From: a virus | Direction: 5' to 3' (one strand) | DNA: 41,525 nucleotides | Virus record (IMG/VR): IMGVR_UViG_3300020187_000072 | Location: 1-41,525 of that record | Shown here: piece after piece, positions 33,585-41,525 of the stretch | Layout: every line of letters begins with the position of its first letter | Position numbering within the stretch: the first letter of the stretch is position 1 | Notes under the pieces: model-generated | Databases searched by the model: none | Told to the model about the DNA's origin: nothing | What the model saw: only the letters and a program-made list of their open reading frames with translations | Position numbers and translations under genes: made by a program

Positions 33585-33597
33585 ACAAATATACAAA
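33585..33597 (-). promoter_or_regulatory. Candidate promoter of the packaging operon
   Basis: The - strand carries TTTGTATATTTGT, identical to the 13-mer at 16366-16378, with TATATTTG at 33593-33586 as a -7 element. It lies in the largest gap of the late region (58 bases), 31 bases before the start at 33554. No clear -33 TTG is visible. Confidence 0.4.
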
Positions 33598-33612
33598 TAA
33601 TTTTTATTAGAT

Positions 33613-35331
33613 TTAAACACTCATATTTATAGATGCAAAACCATAAGTAGTTCCCATTGGGTTACTTGTAACTACTTTCCTCCATGTTGAGCTGTCGGCT
33701 GATAACCAAGTGCTAGATGCGCCGTAGCTAGTTCCATTTATAACTAAGTTGCTAAAAGATGGTTTTGTAAACATAAATTTTATATATAAATAATCAGTTG
33801 AGGATTGGTCTTGAAACCAAACACCAGCTATTGTATTACCATCGAAATTATAGCTAGTCATCGAACCCATGCTTGGAAAATAATTCGAAGTGCTACCATA
33901 TCCATAAGCCATAGTGCTATAAATCTGGTCAGATCTAACAGTTATAGTTGCGCTAAAATCATATGATGCGGGAACTGTAAAAGTTTTTTGAGCACCATAG
34001 TGAACAGTTGATCCTTGTCTCATTACAGCTTTATATCTATAAGTGTTGTTAGATATTAACGGAACTTGATTCTCACTTATAGTTGATGAAATTGTTCCAG
34101 TTGTAGTTGAAGTACCTTGTAATTGATTCCACTGACTACCAGTACCAGCAGCTATATTTCCAGAACTATAATTTGCAATAGCAGGAGGATAAGTGTAGCT
34201 TTGATTATTCCAAATTATACCTGACTCGTTACTGACTCCAGTAGTGTTTACGTTTGTTATTGAACTATATGTAGTACCCGCTACATTTGTTGCGTATGCT
34301 CTAAATGAATTAGGTGTTGTTCCAAATGAGCTTTTATTTAAGCTACCAGTAAAACTAGTTTCCGTTACATTAGATGCATCGTTTGTTATTACAGTACCGT
34401 TTATGGAAGGAGTACTAGATACACTCTCATAAAATGCGCCAGTTACATCTATAGTACTATCATCTTCAGGAACATCAGTTACACCAGTGTCACCTATAAT
34501 AAACTGAGAAGTGTTTGTTTGACCCAGCATTACCGCAAAACCTTTTGCTGATATAGTCCCTTCAGTTGTAAAATCAGAAGTTAAACCCTTGCTTGTTACA
34601 TTACCAATCATTGAAAGGCTACTTATATTTACACTTTGTGTACTAGCTGTTACAGTTGGTGCTATACCTGGATCATCAGCTATAACTTGCATACCAGGAC
34701 AACTCACGGAAAACCACCACCCTGTTCCTGATATTGGCGCATTAACATTCATGTTAGCTGATGAAGCTGATGTGTTTTTATTAAACTCTATGTAACCTCT
34801 TCCTCCAGTGTAAATACCTCCTTGGTTATTTGAATATACTTCTACGGTATTATTTCCAAGCGCAGTTCTTAAGGCGTTAGTTTGACTAGATAATCCTACA
34901 TATCCATCATAATTACCAGAAGAACTCCCGCTTATATAAGTGTTACCATTCCAAGTAAATTCGAACCTATCAGGAACACTGAAAGCTTCATAATCTATTC
35001 TAATAACACCAGTTGCTGTTCCTAAATTCATAGGATAATTAAACTCGCCATTTTCTCCTGACTCATAAGCTAAGTTACAGGATGGCGCAGCAAAATCATG
35101 ATCGTAAGAATAAAACTCACTCATGCCATAACTAGGATCATTATCAGGGTGAGAAGGGCTTATAGCGTTTGTAACGTCATAGTCTTCACCATTAACTGTT
35201 GTTGCGCCACCCAAAGTAATATCTCTTAGACTATATGGGCCATAGCTTGTATCTACATCAGTATAGTCGTTTTCTAATTTTTCAGCAGCTATAGCCGCTA
35301 AACTCAAACTTCCGCTTCCAGGTACTGCCAT
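33613..35331 (-). CDS. Tail appendage/adhesin-like structural protein (572 aa)
   Basis: This 572-residue protein opens with MAVPGSGSLSLAAIAAEK, an opening I recognise from tail-associated proteins of marine phages, and continues as an all-beta chain rich in Ser, Thr, Gly and Asn. Repeated units of about 90-110 residues resemble fibronectin III-like or Bacteroidota extracellular domains: TQSVNISSLSMIGNVTSKGL, GTISAKGFAVMLG, FRAYATNVAGTTYSSI, then a second unit ending TYRYKAVMRQGSTVHYGAQKTF. A jelly-roll-like end (FMFTKPSFSNLVINGTSYG) closes the protein. It sits two genes behind the main tail fibre and likely forms a receptor-binding or decorating appendage. No catalytic motif is seen. Confidence 0.6.
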   Translation of the reverse strand: MAVPGSGSLSLAAIAAEKLENDYTDVDTSYGPYSLRDITLGGATTVNGEDYDVTNAISPSHPDNDPSYGMSEFYSYDHDFAAPSCNLAYESGENGEFNYPMNLGTATGVIRIDYEAFSVPDRFEFTWNGNTYISGSSSGNYDGYVGLSSQTNALRTALGNNTVEVYSNNQGGIYTGGRGYIEFNKNTSASSANMNVNAPISGTGWWFSVSCPGMQVIADDPGIAPTVTASTQSVNISSLSMIGNVTSKGLTSDFTTEGTISAKGFAVMLGQTNTSQFIIGDTGVTDVPEDDSTIDVTGAFYESVSSTPSINGTVITNDASNVTETSFTGSLNKSSFGTTPNSFRAYATNVAGTTYSSITNVNTTGVSNESGIIWNNQSYTYPPAIANYSSGNIAAGTGSQWNQLQGTSTTTGTISSTISENQVPLISNNTYRYKAVMRQGSTVHYGAQKTFTVPASYDFSATITVRSDQIYSTMAYGYGSTSNYFPSMGSMTSYNFDGNTIAGVWFQDQSSTDYLYIKFMFTKPSFSNLVINGTSYGASSTWLSADSSTWRKVVTSNPMGTTYGFASINMSV

Positions 35332-35332
35332 G

Positions 35333-35647
35333 TTATTCCCAAGGTTTTTCCATACCTACATCTGTAGGTTGTTTTAAATTATTTATAAACTCTTCTAAAT
35401 GGTTTTTATGTCCTTGATGGACAGGGTGAGATTCCACCCATCCAACAACTTGCTCTTCAGTTATATCTTCAAACACAGTAAAATCATCTTCGTTTAAATC
35501 CACTTTTATATGACCCATGCTATTATGAGTATAATCACCATCTACAGCTACAACTTCAAACTCAACCTCAGTTATAACGTTAGTTAGATCTTGAAAGATA
35601 GGAGCGCCTTTTAAATGTAGTATGTTAGTACTATAAGTTATTGCCAT
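35333..35647 (-). CDS. Small tail-fibre-associated protein
   Basis: A 104-residue acidic protein with a beta-rich start (ITYSTNILHLKGAPIFQDLTN, VITEVEFEVVAVDGDYTHNS), an acidic FEDITEEQVVGWVESH helix and a short C-terminus ending KPWE. Similar short proteins ending in a ProTrp element follow fibre genes in marine cyanophage and pelagiphage genomes, as far as I remember; their task, perhaps chaperoning or capping of the fibre, is not settled. It overlaps the stop of the fibre gene by 17 bp, pointing to coupled synthesis. Confidence 0.5.
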   Translation of the reverse strand: MAITYSTNILHLKGAPIFQDLTNVITEVEFEVVAVDGDYTHNSMGHIKVDLNEDDFTVFEDITEEQVVGWVESHPVHQGHKNHLEEFINNLKQPTDVGMEKPWE

Positions 35648-38600
35648 TTTTTATTTGTTTTTTAAGTTCTTCTACTTCTTGTTTTAAATCCTTTATAGCT
35701 TCAATTAGATACCCTGTTATGTTTCCGTAAGATACACCTAGAGTTCCGTTTGTTTCACTAACAAGTTCAGGTGCTACTTTTTGCATTTCTTGAGCTATTA
35801 CACCAGAGCTAGGTAAACCAGTATCTTTTCTATCAAAACTAACACCCCTCATTTCTAAAACCTTAGAACCATCTAAAGTTTTTATATTTTCTTTTAATTT
35901 CTTATCTGAAAAAGCAACAACATCATTGTTAAACGTTGCTTTACCAGCTGCTGACATATCTAACGTAAGAGCAGTAATTGTTGTACCACCATCATTACCT
36001 TTAAACAATATATCTTTATCTTGTATTGACGAGTATATAGAAAAATCACTGCTATCACTTTTAAACTTTCCGTACTCAGTATTATTGACTTTAAATCTAA
36101 TATCATTACCACCAGCGTCTAAAGTAATATCACCTGCAGCATCAATTTTAAAATCACCACTACCACTTTCTGATAAAGTAACATTGTTGCTACCATCTGC
36201 TGATATAGAAAGGCTACCTTGGTTGATTCTAACGTCTCCAGTAGTAAACAAGTATTCACCGTTAGCATCGTTTATTTGTAAGTTAGTACCGTTAGTACCA
36301 CCAGACATTAAAACTAAATTATCTTCTTTGTTGTAAAGAGTAGTACCGTTAGTACCACCAATAGTCGTTGTTGCAAAAGACGCTACAATTTGACTATCAG
36401 TTATCAAGTGGTTACCTTCTGTAAAACCAGAGTTTCCATTAGAAGTATCTATTTCTAAGTGACCACCAGTAACTGGTGCTGGCTCTGTTGTAACTGAGGA
36501 TCCGTCTGTGTTAAATGTAAATGATCCTTCTTGAGTCATTCTAACGTGAGCCTGAGAATATCTACATGTTCTTATATAAACTTTAAATTCATCGTAAGTT
36601 CCGTTCTCAGCACTTTTAATAACTCTAACACCTACTTTATCAGTACCGTTAGTAGCAGTGTCATTATCTAAGACGTCTACGCTACCAGTTATTTCTAATT
36701 GCCCACCATCATTACCTTGTCTAACTTGTATTGCTAAATTAAATTTCTGTGCTGCAAAGGATTCTACATGGTTAGCTATAAAACCTCTCATGTGCAAACC
36801 TCCACTACCACTAGTTGTTGTTGCGACGTGGTACCATTTGTTACCACTAATGTTACCTTCGTCGTCTACTTTAAACGTGTAGTCGTCTTGAGTACCATCA
36901 GTAGTAGTAAACTTTGATCTTGTAGTAGACGCATTGTACCATGATGCATTCATCTCTGATTCAGTATAGTATCTATTATCTAACTGACCTGCATTTAACT
37001 CTGATTCAGTATAGTATCTATTATCTAACTGACCTGCATTTAACTCGGTTTCAGTATAGTATCTGTCATCGTGATTATGAGAGCTTGGCGCAAACGTGCT
37101 AGGCTTATCTTCTATTCTATCCCAATGTGCATATGGGTGATTATCACTATGTGTTGAGTTAGTAGAACCTGTAACAGAAGTTACGAAATCCAAATCCCAA
37201 GAGCCTGTCATTTCTGATAAACTAGTACTGTAACCAGACAACCAATCTCTAACAACCACTTGCGGATAAGTCCAGTTTGTATCACTTTCTCCTATAAGAA
37301 TAAAATGTTCATCATTAGTGTCATCTGTAATATACCTAACATTTAAATTCCTATTGTCTGAATCTTGAGTTGCAATAGCAAAAGTGTTATACCAAGAAGG
37401 AGAACTACTAGCATAGTTGTAACCCCCTAATTTTATGCTTTGAGATCTATCGCTATTGTATTCATAAATATCTACAGTGAAAGACATCATTTGATTTCCT
37501 GCAAACGTAGGAACTTTTATTTTTAAGTAACCTGTTTTCGATGAATCAGAAGTTGTATAAACTCCTCCTTTAACCATAGGCATGTAGTAACCACCACTAC
37601 TACTTCCGTTTTCATTTGGAGTGTATGTGTGTTTATCTGCTAAAAACTCCGCAAGTCTTGCTGTTGGCAATATTCCAGATGTTATTTCTGTCGCAGAGTG
37701 GGTATGAGAACTAGGTGTGAATGTACTAGGTTTATTTAAAATAAACGCATCACTAGTTGTAGTTGTTTCAGTCCAGTCTGACTGCACATTTTGTTCTGCA
37801 TTACTTGGTGCGTGTGCTACCTGACTATGATCATATGCTGTTTTCCAATTACTAGAATTTCCAGCACCAGTTACAGTTAAAGTGCTTGAAAAAGAACCGC
37901 TTGTAGCAGTCACTCCTTGTAGCTCAATATTCTTATTTACCTCTATGTGTTCACCACCATTAGTAGTGATAAATCTCATATATAAATCAGAGCCTTGCTT
38001 TACCTCTAAAGCAGCACCGCTATTATCTATCATTAAAATATCAGAACTCGACGGAGTTAAATCAATGTTTCCTATTATTGATGCGCCTGTAGATGTAGTT
38101 TCAAACTTTTTTACACCATTATGATATAATGCCACTTGAGCGTTTGATGCTCCGTATAAAAAATATTCTCCATCTGGATTAACCAAAGATAAATCTGTAT
38201 TGGATTTAATTTGACTAGTGCCTCCTAGGGTTAGAACACCTCCTTTAGTTAAAGACATAGCGTTTACCATTGATGCACCTGTACCATCACCAGATCTCCA
38301 TCTCCATTCACCGCTAGGATCAGTTGTATTACTATCCCATTGATCAAAATTAGTATTCATTTGACCAGAAGTCTCGTCTTGTCTATGAATTAAGAACGTG
38401 TCTCTATCGGTGGTATAAACACCCCAATACTGCCCGTTGTCTCTACCAATTTTTAATTGAGGAACTGTAGGCGTTGTGGAGTTAACAGGGTATATTTCTA
38501 AACCAAGGTCGCCATCATCGTGTTTTATAGTTAAATGGCTATCACTACCATTCCAGAACATTCCTTCTCCAGTTGCAGCACCATATGCGTATAAAGATCT

Positions 38601-41525
38601 ACCACTTTCGTTAGCACCTATGTTTACGTTTCCAGTTACTAATAGCGAGTCGTCAACTTTTACACTACCAGAACCTGATACCATAGATAGCTCATAGCCA
38701 GAAGCAGTTTCTATTCTTCCACTAGTGTGGAGTTTAAGACAGTCTGCATCGTTGGTACCATGTATACTTACATAGTCTCCATAAGAGTTATCATCTGAAG
38801 GCACTAAGTGTAATACAGCTTCGTTAGCTTCAGAGGACGAGGTTTCATGCATTATATAACCTGGATCATTAGAGCTTGTTCTAGCATCAAAGTAAATGTA
38901 AGATTTAGCAGTATTAGCTGCGAAAGTATCAGCTATTTGAGCAGCGTCGTTATTCGTAACTAAGCGTATAGCGTTACCTTGACTTCCAGACTGTATCATA
39001 ACGCCGTCACCGTGCGTGTATGTTTTTCTACCGCTTATAGTTTGATCACCAGTTGTAGTAACCATTAAAGCATCTCTTGTGGCTATATCAACTCCATCAA
39101 CTGTACCCGTAAGAGTTATATCACCATTTACATTAAGTTTTCCTGCGGAAAAATTAAATTGTGCTAAATTAACAGTATCAGCTCCTTCTGAACCATCGGC
39201 ATTATGAAAACCTTCTATTTTTAACTGACCTCCGTGATAAGCACCTATTCTAGGATCGTTACTAACACCTCTAGCTATGAAGCCCCAGTTAGATCCGTTA
39301 CTTATCCTTAAAGTACCTTCATTTGCGTTGGAGCCCATGAAACCATGTACATTTGTGCCATCACTATCTAGCGCTCTAATACCTGTTTGAGCTGTTACAG
39401 TAGTAGCAGATACAATAGTTCCAGCGCTATATATATTTTTATTAAAATCCCATCTAGAATCAGTTTCGTTCCACAGCATACTAGCTGAAGATCCGTCTAC
39501 TATAATACCTGAACCTCCTGAGTTAGCTTCTGTTTGACCAGCACCGATAGTTATTGTTTTATCTGTTACGTCTAAGTCTGTAACATTGTAAGAGTTTATA
39601 TCTCCTGTTATATTTAAATTACCAGTTACTGTTAAGTCTCCGCTAAAGGTTGCAGTACCTGCTTGCAAGTCTCCATCTATAGTACCGCTATTATATTTAA
39701 CTATACGTACACCCTTATACTTACCTTCTGTTTGGTTAGCATTTTGTTGACCAAGAAGTACCCATTTATTATTGTTAGATGAATCGATAGATTCTAGCGT
39801 TAATCTAACAGACTGTGTCCAATCATCACCAGATGTTCCACCTTGAAATACCCATGCATTAGCAGAGTTTCTAAACCAAGTATAACTACTGTGATCCCTT
39901 AAATCTATACTAGCTGTAGCTTCATTTGTCTCGTACATTCGCATGCCATTCATATCTAGATGGCTACCTAACTGAGGCGATGTATCTTCTACTACGTTTT
40001 GAAGTGCACTATCTGCTGTACCACCCTGAGTTGATGTCGCGTAGTCACTAGGATCAAACGCTTTTACGTCGGCAAGATTTGTAACTTCAGAGTCTAATAA
40101 ATATCTACCATCACCAAATGTTTTTGTAAGTATAGTCTGAGTCGCACCCCATCCACCTGCATTACTTGATTTATATCTATACTTTAATCCTTCAGTGTTA
40201 TTTGAACTACTATTTGAAAAAAGTTGCCAACCATAATTACCATCATCTTGTGTTACAACTAACCCTGTAGAGTGGCTTCCGCCAAACATACTGTTTGAAC
40301 TACCTGTTAACCTATATGTACCTCTAGTGTTTACTGTGTCCCAATCAGCGTTTGTTGATAAAAAGTTAGAGAATGATTTTGAGTTTAAATAAAGTGTTTG
40401 AGATGTTAATCCAGTACCACCTCTCGATACAGGTAAAGTACCTGATGTAATATCAGCTGCGCTATGCTCATGCGAAGCAGCTGCTGCACCTAAGCTGGAC
40501 AGCGTTACGTTTGAGTTTAAAACGTCAGCAACAGCAAAAGTATTAGTTGTATGTACTTCTGTCCAATTTTGCCAACCTGTTCCTTGTGGTGAAGCATTAT
40601 TTTGATTATATTGTCTGATCCACATACCAGACTCCTCATAATCTTCATTAGTACTTATTTGTAACGCGTTCGTACCTGAACCGCCAAGAGTGTATATTGT
40701 TGACCAGTTTACTGGTCTGTTTGAAGTAGATCCATTTGTTGAATGAGTGCTAAATATAGTTCTAGTGTCACTATTTAGATCGTCTGTTGCTGCGTAATGT
40801 TTTGGTTTAAAAGTTGTTTCACCAGATATATCAGCGTTACCATTGATGTCTAGAGACGTCCCTTCTATTTCTCCTGCACCTTGTATTTTACCAGAAAAAT
40901 AAGCTACGTTGTTTTGAATCTTAAATCTTTCTGTACCACCTTGGTTTACTATAAACTTACTGTTTGCAGCATCATAACCAAAGTCCATATATAAAGATCC
41001 CCATTGAGTGTTATTACCATGTAATCTTATATGTGCATCGTTTGTTGCATCTGTTCCACCATAAAAGTCTAAAGTACCATTTTCTATATTATTTTTAATG
41101 TTACCAGTTATTACTAGATCACCTGATATATCAGCATTACCGTTTATATCTAAGCTAGTGCCTTCTAATTCTGTACCAGTAATTTGACCTGTTGATGTTA
41201 TAGGACCTGAAAATATAGCTTTATTACTATCGCTAGCATCTATTTGTAAAGCTGTACCAGTGCTTGTAATAAGTTTTAAATCATAACTATTACTACCGCC
41301 TAAACCTGATACTAAGTCTAAAGAGTATTGAGCTGCAACTCTACCTTCACCTGAACCAGCACCACCTCTTAAATACAAGGCTTGATCCGTATTAGATGCT
41401 CTTCTTATAGTTAACGCACCATTATCATCATCTGAAATTATAACTTTACCATCAATAGCACCATCGCCGTTTATGTCTAGGCTAGTACCTTCTAACTCAG
41501 TTCCAGTTATTTTACCAGTAGATGT
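35631..41525 (-). CDS. Long tail fibre with C-terminal peptidase S74/intramolecular chaperone domain (5' end missing)
   Basis: The frame is open to the window edge, so at least 1964 residues are visible and the true start lies outside. The chain is a mosaic of fibre modules: repeated GTSLDINGNADISG units, collar-like elements (SHEHSAADITSGTLP, SSHTHSATEITSGILP, SSHNHDDRYYTETE), a 15-residue tandem repeat (AGQLDNRYYTESE), and TDLDVTDKTITIGAG, common in marine phage fibres. The end holds the S74 autoprotease: FSDKKLKENI with its Ser-Lys pair, GVIAQEMQKVAPELV, and a final coiled coil (IEAIKDLKQEVEELKKQI). This domain trimerises the fibre and cuts itself off after folding. Function: long receptor-binding fibre. 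The domain end is complete; only the N-terminal anchor is missing. Confidence 0.85.
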   Translation of the reverse strand, partial: TSTGKITGTELEGTSLDINGDGAIDGKVIISDDDNGALTIRRASNTDQALYLRGGAGSGEGRVAAQYSLDLVSGLGGSNSYDLKLITSTGTALQIDASDSNKAIFSGPITSTGQITGTELEGTSLDINGNADISGDLVITGNIKNNIENGTLDFYGGTDATNDAHIRLHGNNTQWGSLYMDFGYDAANSKFIVNQGGTERFKIQNNVAYFSGKIQGAGEIEGTSLDINGNADISGETTFKPKHYAATDDLNSDTRTIFSTHSTNGSTSNRPVNWSTIYTLGGSGTNALQISTNEDYEESGMWIRQYNQNNASPQGTGWQNWTEVHTTNTFAVADVLNSNVTLSSLGAAAASHEHSAADITSGTLPVSRGGTGLTSQTLYLNSKSFSNFLSTNADWDTVNTRGTYRLTGSSNSMFGGSHSTGLVVTQDDGNYGWQLFSNSSSNNTEGLKYRYKSSNAGGWGATQTILTKTFGDGRYLLDSEVTNLADVKAFDPSDYATSTQGGTADSALQNVVEDTSPQLGSHLDMNGMRMYETNEATASIDLRDHSSYTWFRNSANAWVFQGGTSGDDWTQSVRLTLESIDSSNNNKWVLLGQQNANQTEGKYKGVRIVKYNSGTIDGDLQAGTATFSGDLTVTGNLNITGDINSYNVTDLDVTDKTITIGAGQTEANSGGSGIIVDGSSASMLWNETDSRWDFNKNIYSAGTIVSATTVTAQTGIRALDSDGTNVHGFMGSNANEGTLRISNGSNWGFIARGVSNDPRIGAYHGGQLKIEGFHNADGSEGADTVNLAQFNFSAGKLNVNGDITLTGTVDGVDIATRDALMVTTTGDQTISGRKTYTHGDGVMIQSGSQGNAIRLVTNNDAAQIADTFAANTAKSYIYFDARTSSNDPGYIMHETSSSEANEAVLHLVPSDDNSYGDYVSIHGTNDADCLKLHTSGRIETASGYELSMVSGSGSVKVDDSLLVTGNVNIGANESGRSLYAYGAATGEGMFWNGSDSHLTIKHDDGDLGLEIYPVNSTTPTVPQLKIGRDNGQYWGVYTTDRDTFLIHRQDETSGQMNTNFDQWDSNTTDPSGEWRWRSGDGTGASMVNAMSLTKGGVLTLGGTSQIKSNTDLSLVNPDGEYFLYGASNAQVALYHNGVKKFETTSTGASIIGNIDLTPSSSDILMIDNSGAALEVKQGSDLYMRFITTNGGEHIEVNKNIELQGVTATSGSFSSTLTVTGAGNSSNWKTAYDHSQVAHAPSNAEQNVQSDWTETTTTSDAFILNKPSTFTPSSHTHSATEITSGILPTARLAEFLADKHTYTPNENGSSSGGYYMPMVKGGVYTTSDSSKTGYLKIKVPTFAGNQMMSFTVDIYEYNSDRSQSIKLGGYNYASSSPSWYNTFAIATQDSDNRNLNVRYITDDTNDEHFILIGESDTNWTYPQVVVRDWLSGYSTSLSEMTGSWDLDFVTSVTGSTNSTHSDNHPYAHWDRIEDKPSTFAPSSHNHDDRYYTETELNAGQLDNRYYTESELNAGQLDNRYYTESEMNASWYNASTTRSKFTTTDGTQDDYTFKVDDEGNISGNKWYHVATTTSGSGGLHMRGFIANHVESFAAQKFNLAIQVRQGNDGGQLEITGSVDVLDNDTATNGTDKVGVRVIKSAENGTYDEFKVYIRTCRYSQAHVRMTQEGSFTFNTDGSSVTTEPAPVTGGHLEIDTSNGNSGFTEGNHLITDSQIVASFATTTIGGTNGTTLYNKEDNLVLMSGGTNGTNLQINDANGEYLFTTGDVRINQGSLSISADGSNNVTLSESGSGDFKIDAAGDITLDAGGNDIRFKVNNTEYGKFKSDSSDFSIYSSIQDKDILFKGNDGGTTITALTLDMSAAGKATFNNDVVAFSDKKLKENIKTLDGSKVLEMRGVSFDRKDTGLPSSGVIAQEMQKVAPELVSETNGTLGVSYGNITGYLIEAIKDLKQEVEELKKQIKNGNNL
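35634..35912 (-). other. Peptidase S74 chaperone/autoprotease domain region
   Basis: Encodes the last 93 residues of the fibre. The Ser of FSDKKLKENI (codon 35907-35909) is the expected cleavage-site nucleophile and the following Lys residues supply the base; GVIAQEM and the terminal coiled coil complete the family pattern. Self-cleavage would occur just before this Ser. Confidence 0.8.
36946..37070 (-). repeat. 45-bp tandem repeat in the tail fibre gene
   Basis: About 2.8 copies of a 45-bp unit at 36946, 36991 and 37036, nearly identical at the DNA level (for example TCAGTATAGTATCT recurs exactly every 45 bases). It encodes a 15-residue unit with the core AGQLDNRYYTESE. The DNA identity points to recent duplication and a place where length can vary by slippage or recombination. 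Confidence 0.85.
40821..41525 (-). repeat. Dispersed repeats encoding GTSLDING modules
   Basis: Three imperfect copies of a 60-90 bp unit lie at about 40821-40882, 41121-41208 and 41457-41525 (cut by the edge). They encode versions of ITGTELEGTSLDINGNADISG. Their similarity suggests growth of the fibre by module duplication; they could also cause assembly breaks. Confidence 0.7.

Noticed and set aside
41376-41378. TTG as the start of the tail fibre gene
   Set aside because: The same frame stays open to the window edge and encodes another copy of the GTSLDING module, so the gene begins outside the window.
35631-41525. Diversity-generating retroelement target in the tail fibre
   Set aside because: No reverse transcriptase gene, template repeat with adenine-specific differences or C-type lectin fold was seen in the window.
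1-41525. tRNA genes, CRISPR arrays, insertion sequences, integrase and attachment sites
   Set aside because: Read for these on both strands; almost every base is within a phage gene and no cloverleaf, regular spaced repeat, transposase or integrase motif was found.

Overview
The window is a contiguous piece of a tailed-phage genome (dsDNA, class Caudoviricetes, podovirus-like virion) that very probably infects a member of the Bacteroidota, most likely a flavobacterium-like aquatic host. Grounds for the host: the DNA is AT-rich, starts lie in A-rich leaders with almost no Shine-Dalgarno sequences, and several intergenic gaps carry TAnnTTTG boxes like the -7 element of Bacteroidota promoters. 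The head-neck proteins (portal, capsid, ring proteins, large 'muzzle'/stabilisation protein, giant cargo proteins) follow the order and sequence style of crAss-like and Cellulophaga-type podoviruses. These family statements come from recognising motifs by eye; no search was run. TAA, TAG and TGA all serve as stops, so there is no sign of the TAG reassignment seen in some crAss-like phages.

Layout. (1) 1-7156, + strand: a compact replication and metabolism cluster with many overlapping genes: a DnaA domain IV-only protein, a replisome-organiser-like protein, a T7-type primase-helicase, a 3D/RlpA-like barrel protein, several small unknowns, a MazG-like nucleotide pyrophosphohydrolase, a metallophosphoesterase and a PD-(D/E)XK nuclease. 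A terminator precedes the first gene and a second sits inside the cluster at 6211-6251. (2) 7153-41525, - strand, read right to left: tail fibre (cut by the window edge), two appendage/accessory genes, small genes, a GroES-like protein, small and large terminase, portal, scaffold, major capsid protein, ring/neck proteins, muzzle protein, and three internal (ejected) proteins ending in a 2173-residue giant. The two clusters converge and overlap by 3 bp at 7153-7156.

How it works together. The left cluster would start and run genome replication and adjust nucleotide pools. The right cluster builds and packages the capsid (terminases, portal, scaffold, capsid), closes the neck (ring proteins, muzzle), loads ejection proteins, and attaches adhesins. 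Candidate promoters at 33586, 27583, 24117 and 16367 and terminators at 24980-25018 and 24126-24157 suggest division into packaging, capsid, neck and ejection-protein transcription units.

Most unusual points: the muzzle protein carries an appended Ig-like domain and a von Willebrand A domain with an intact MIDAS metal site, and the module that usually follows the propeller in this family is encoded as a separate downstream gene; the large terminase lacks the usual Walker A lysine; and a GC-rich, codon-shifted island of about 540 bp lies inside the terminase ATPase region. No integrase, DNA or RNA polymerase, holin, tRNA, CRISPR array or insertion sequence is visible. No gene-free stretch exceeds about 105 bases.
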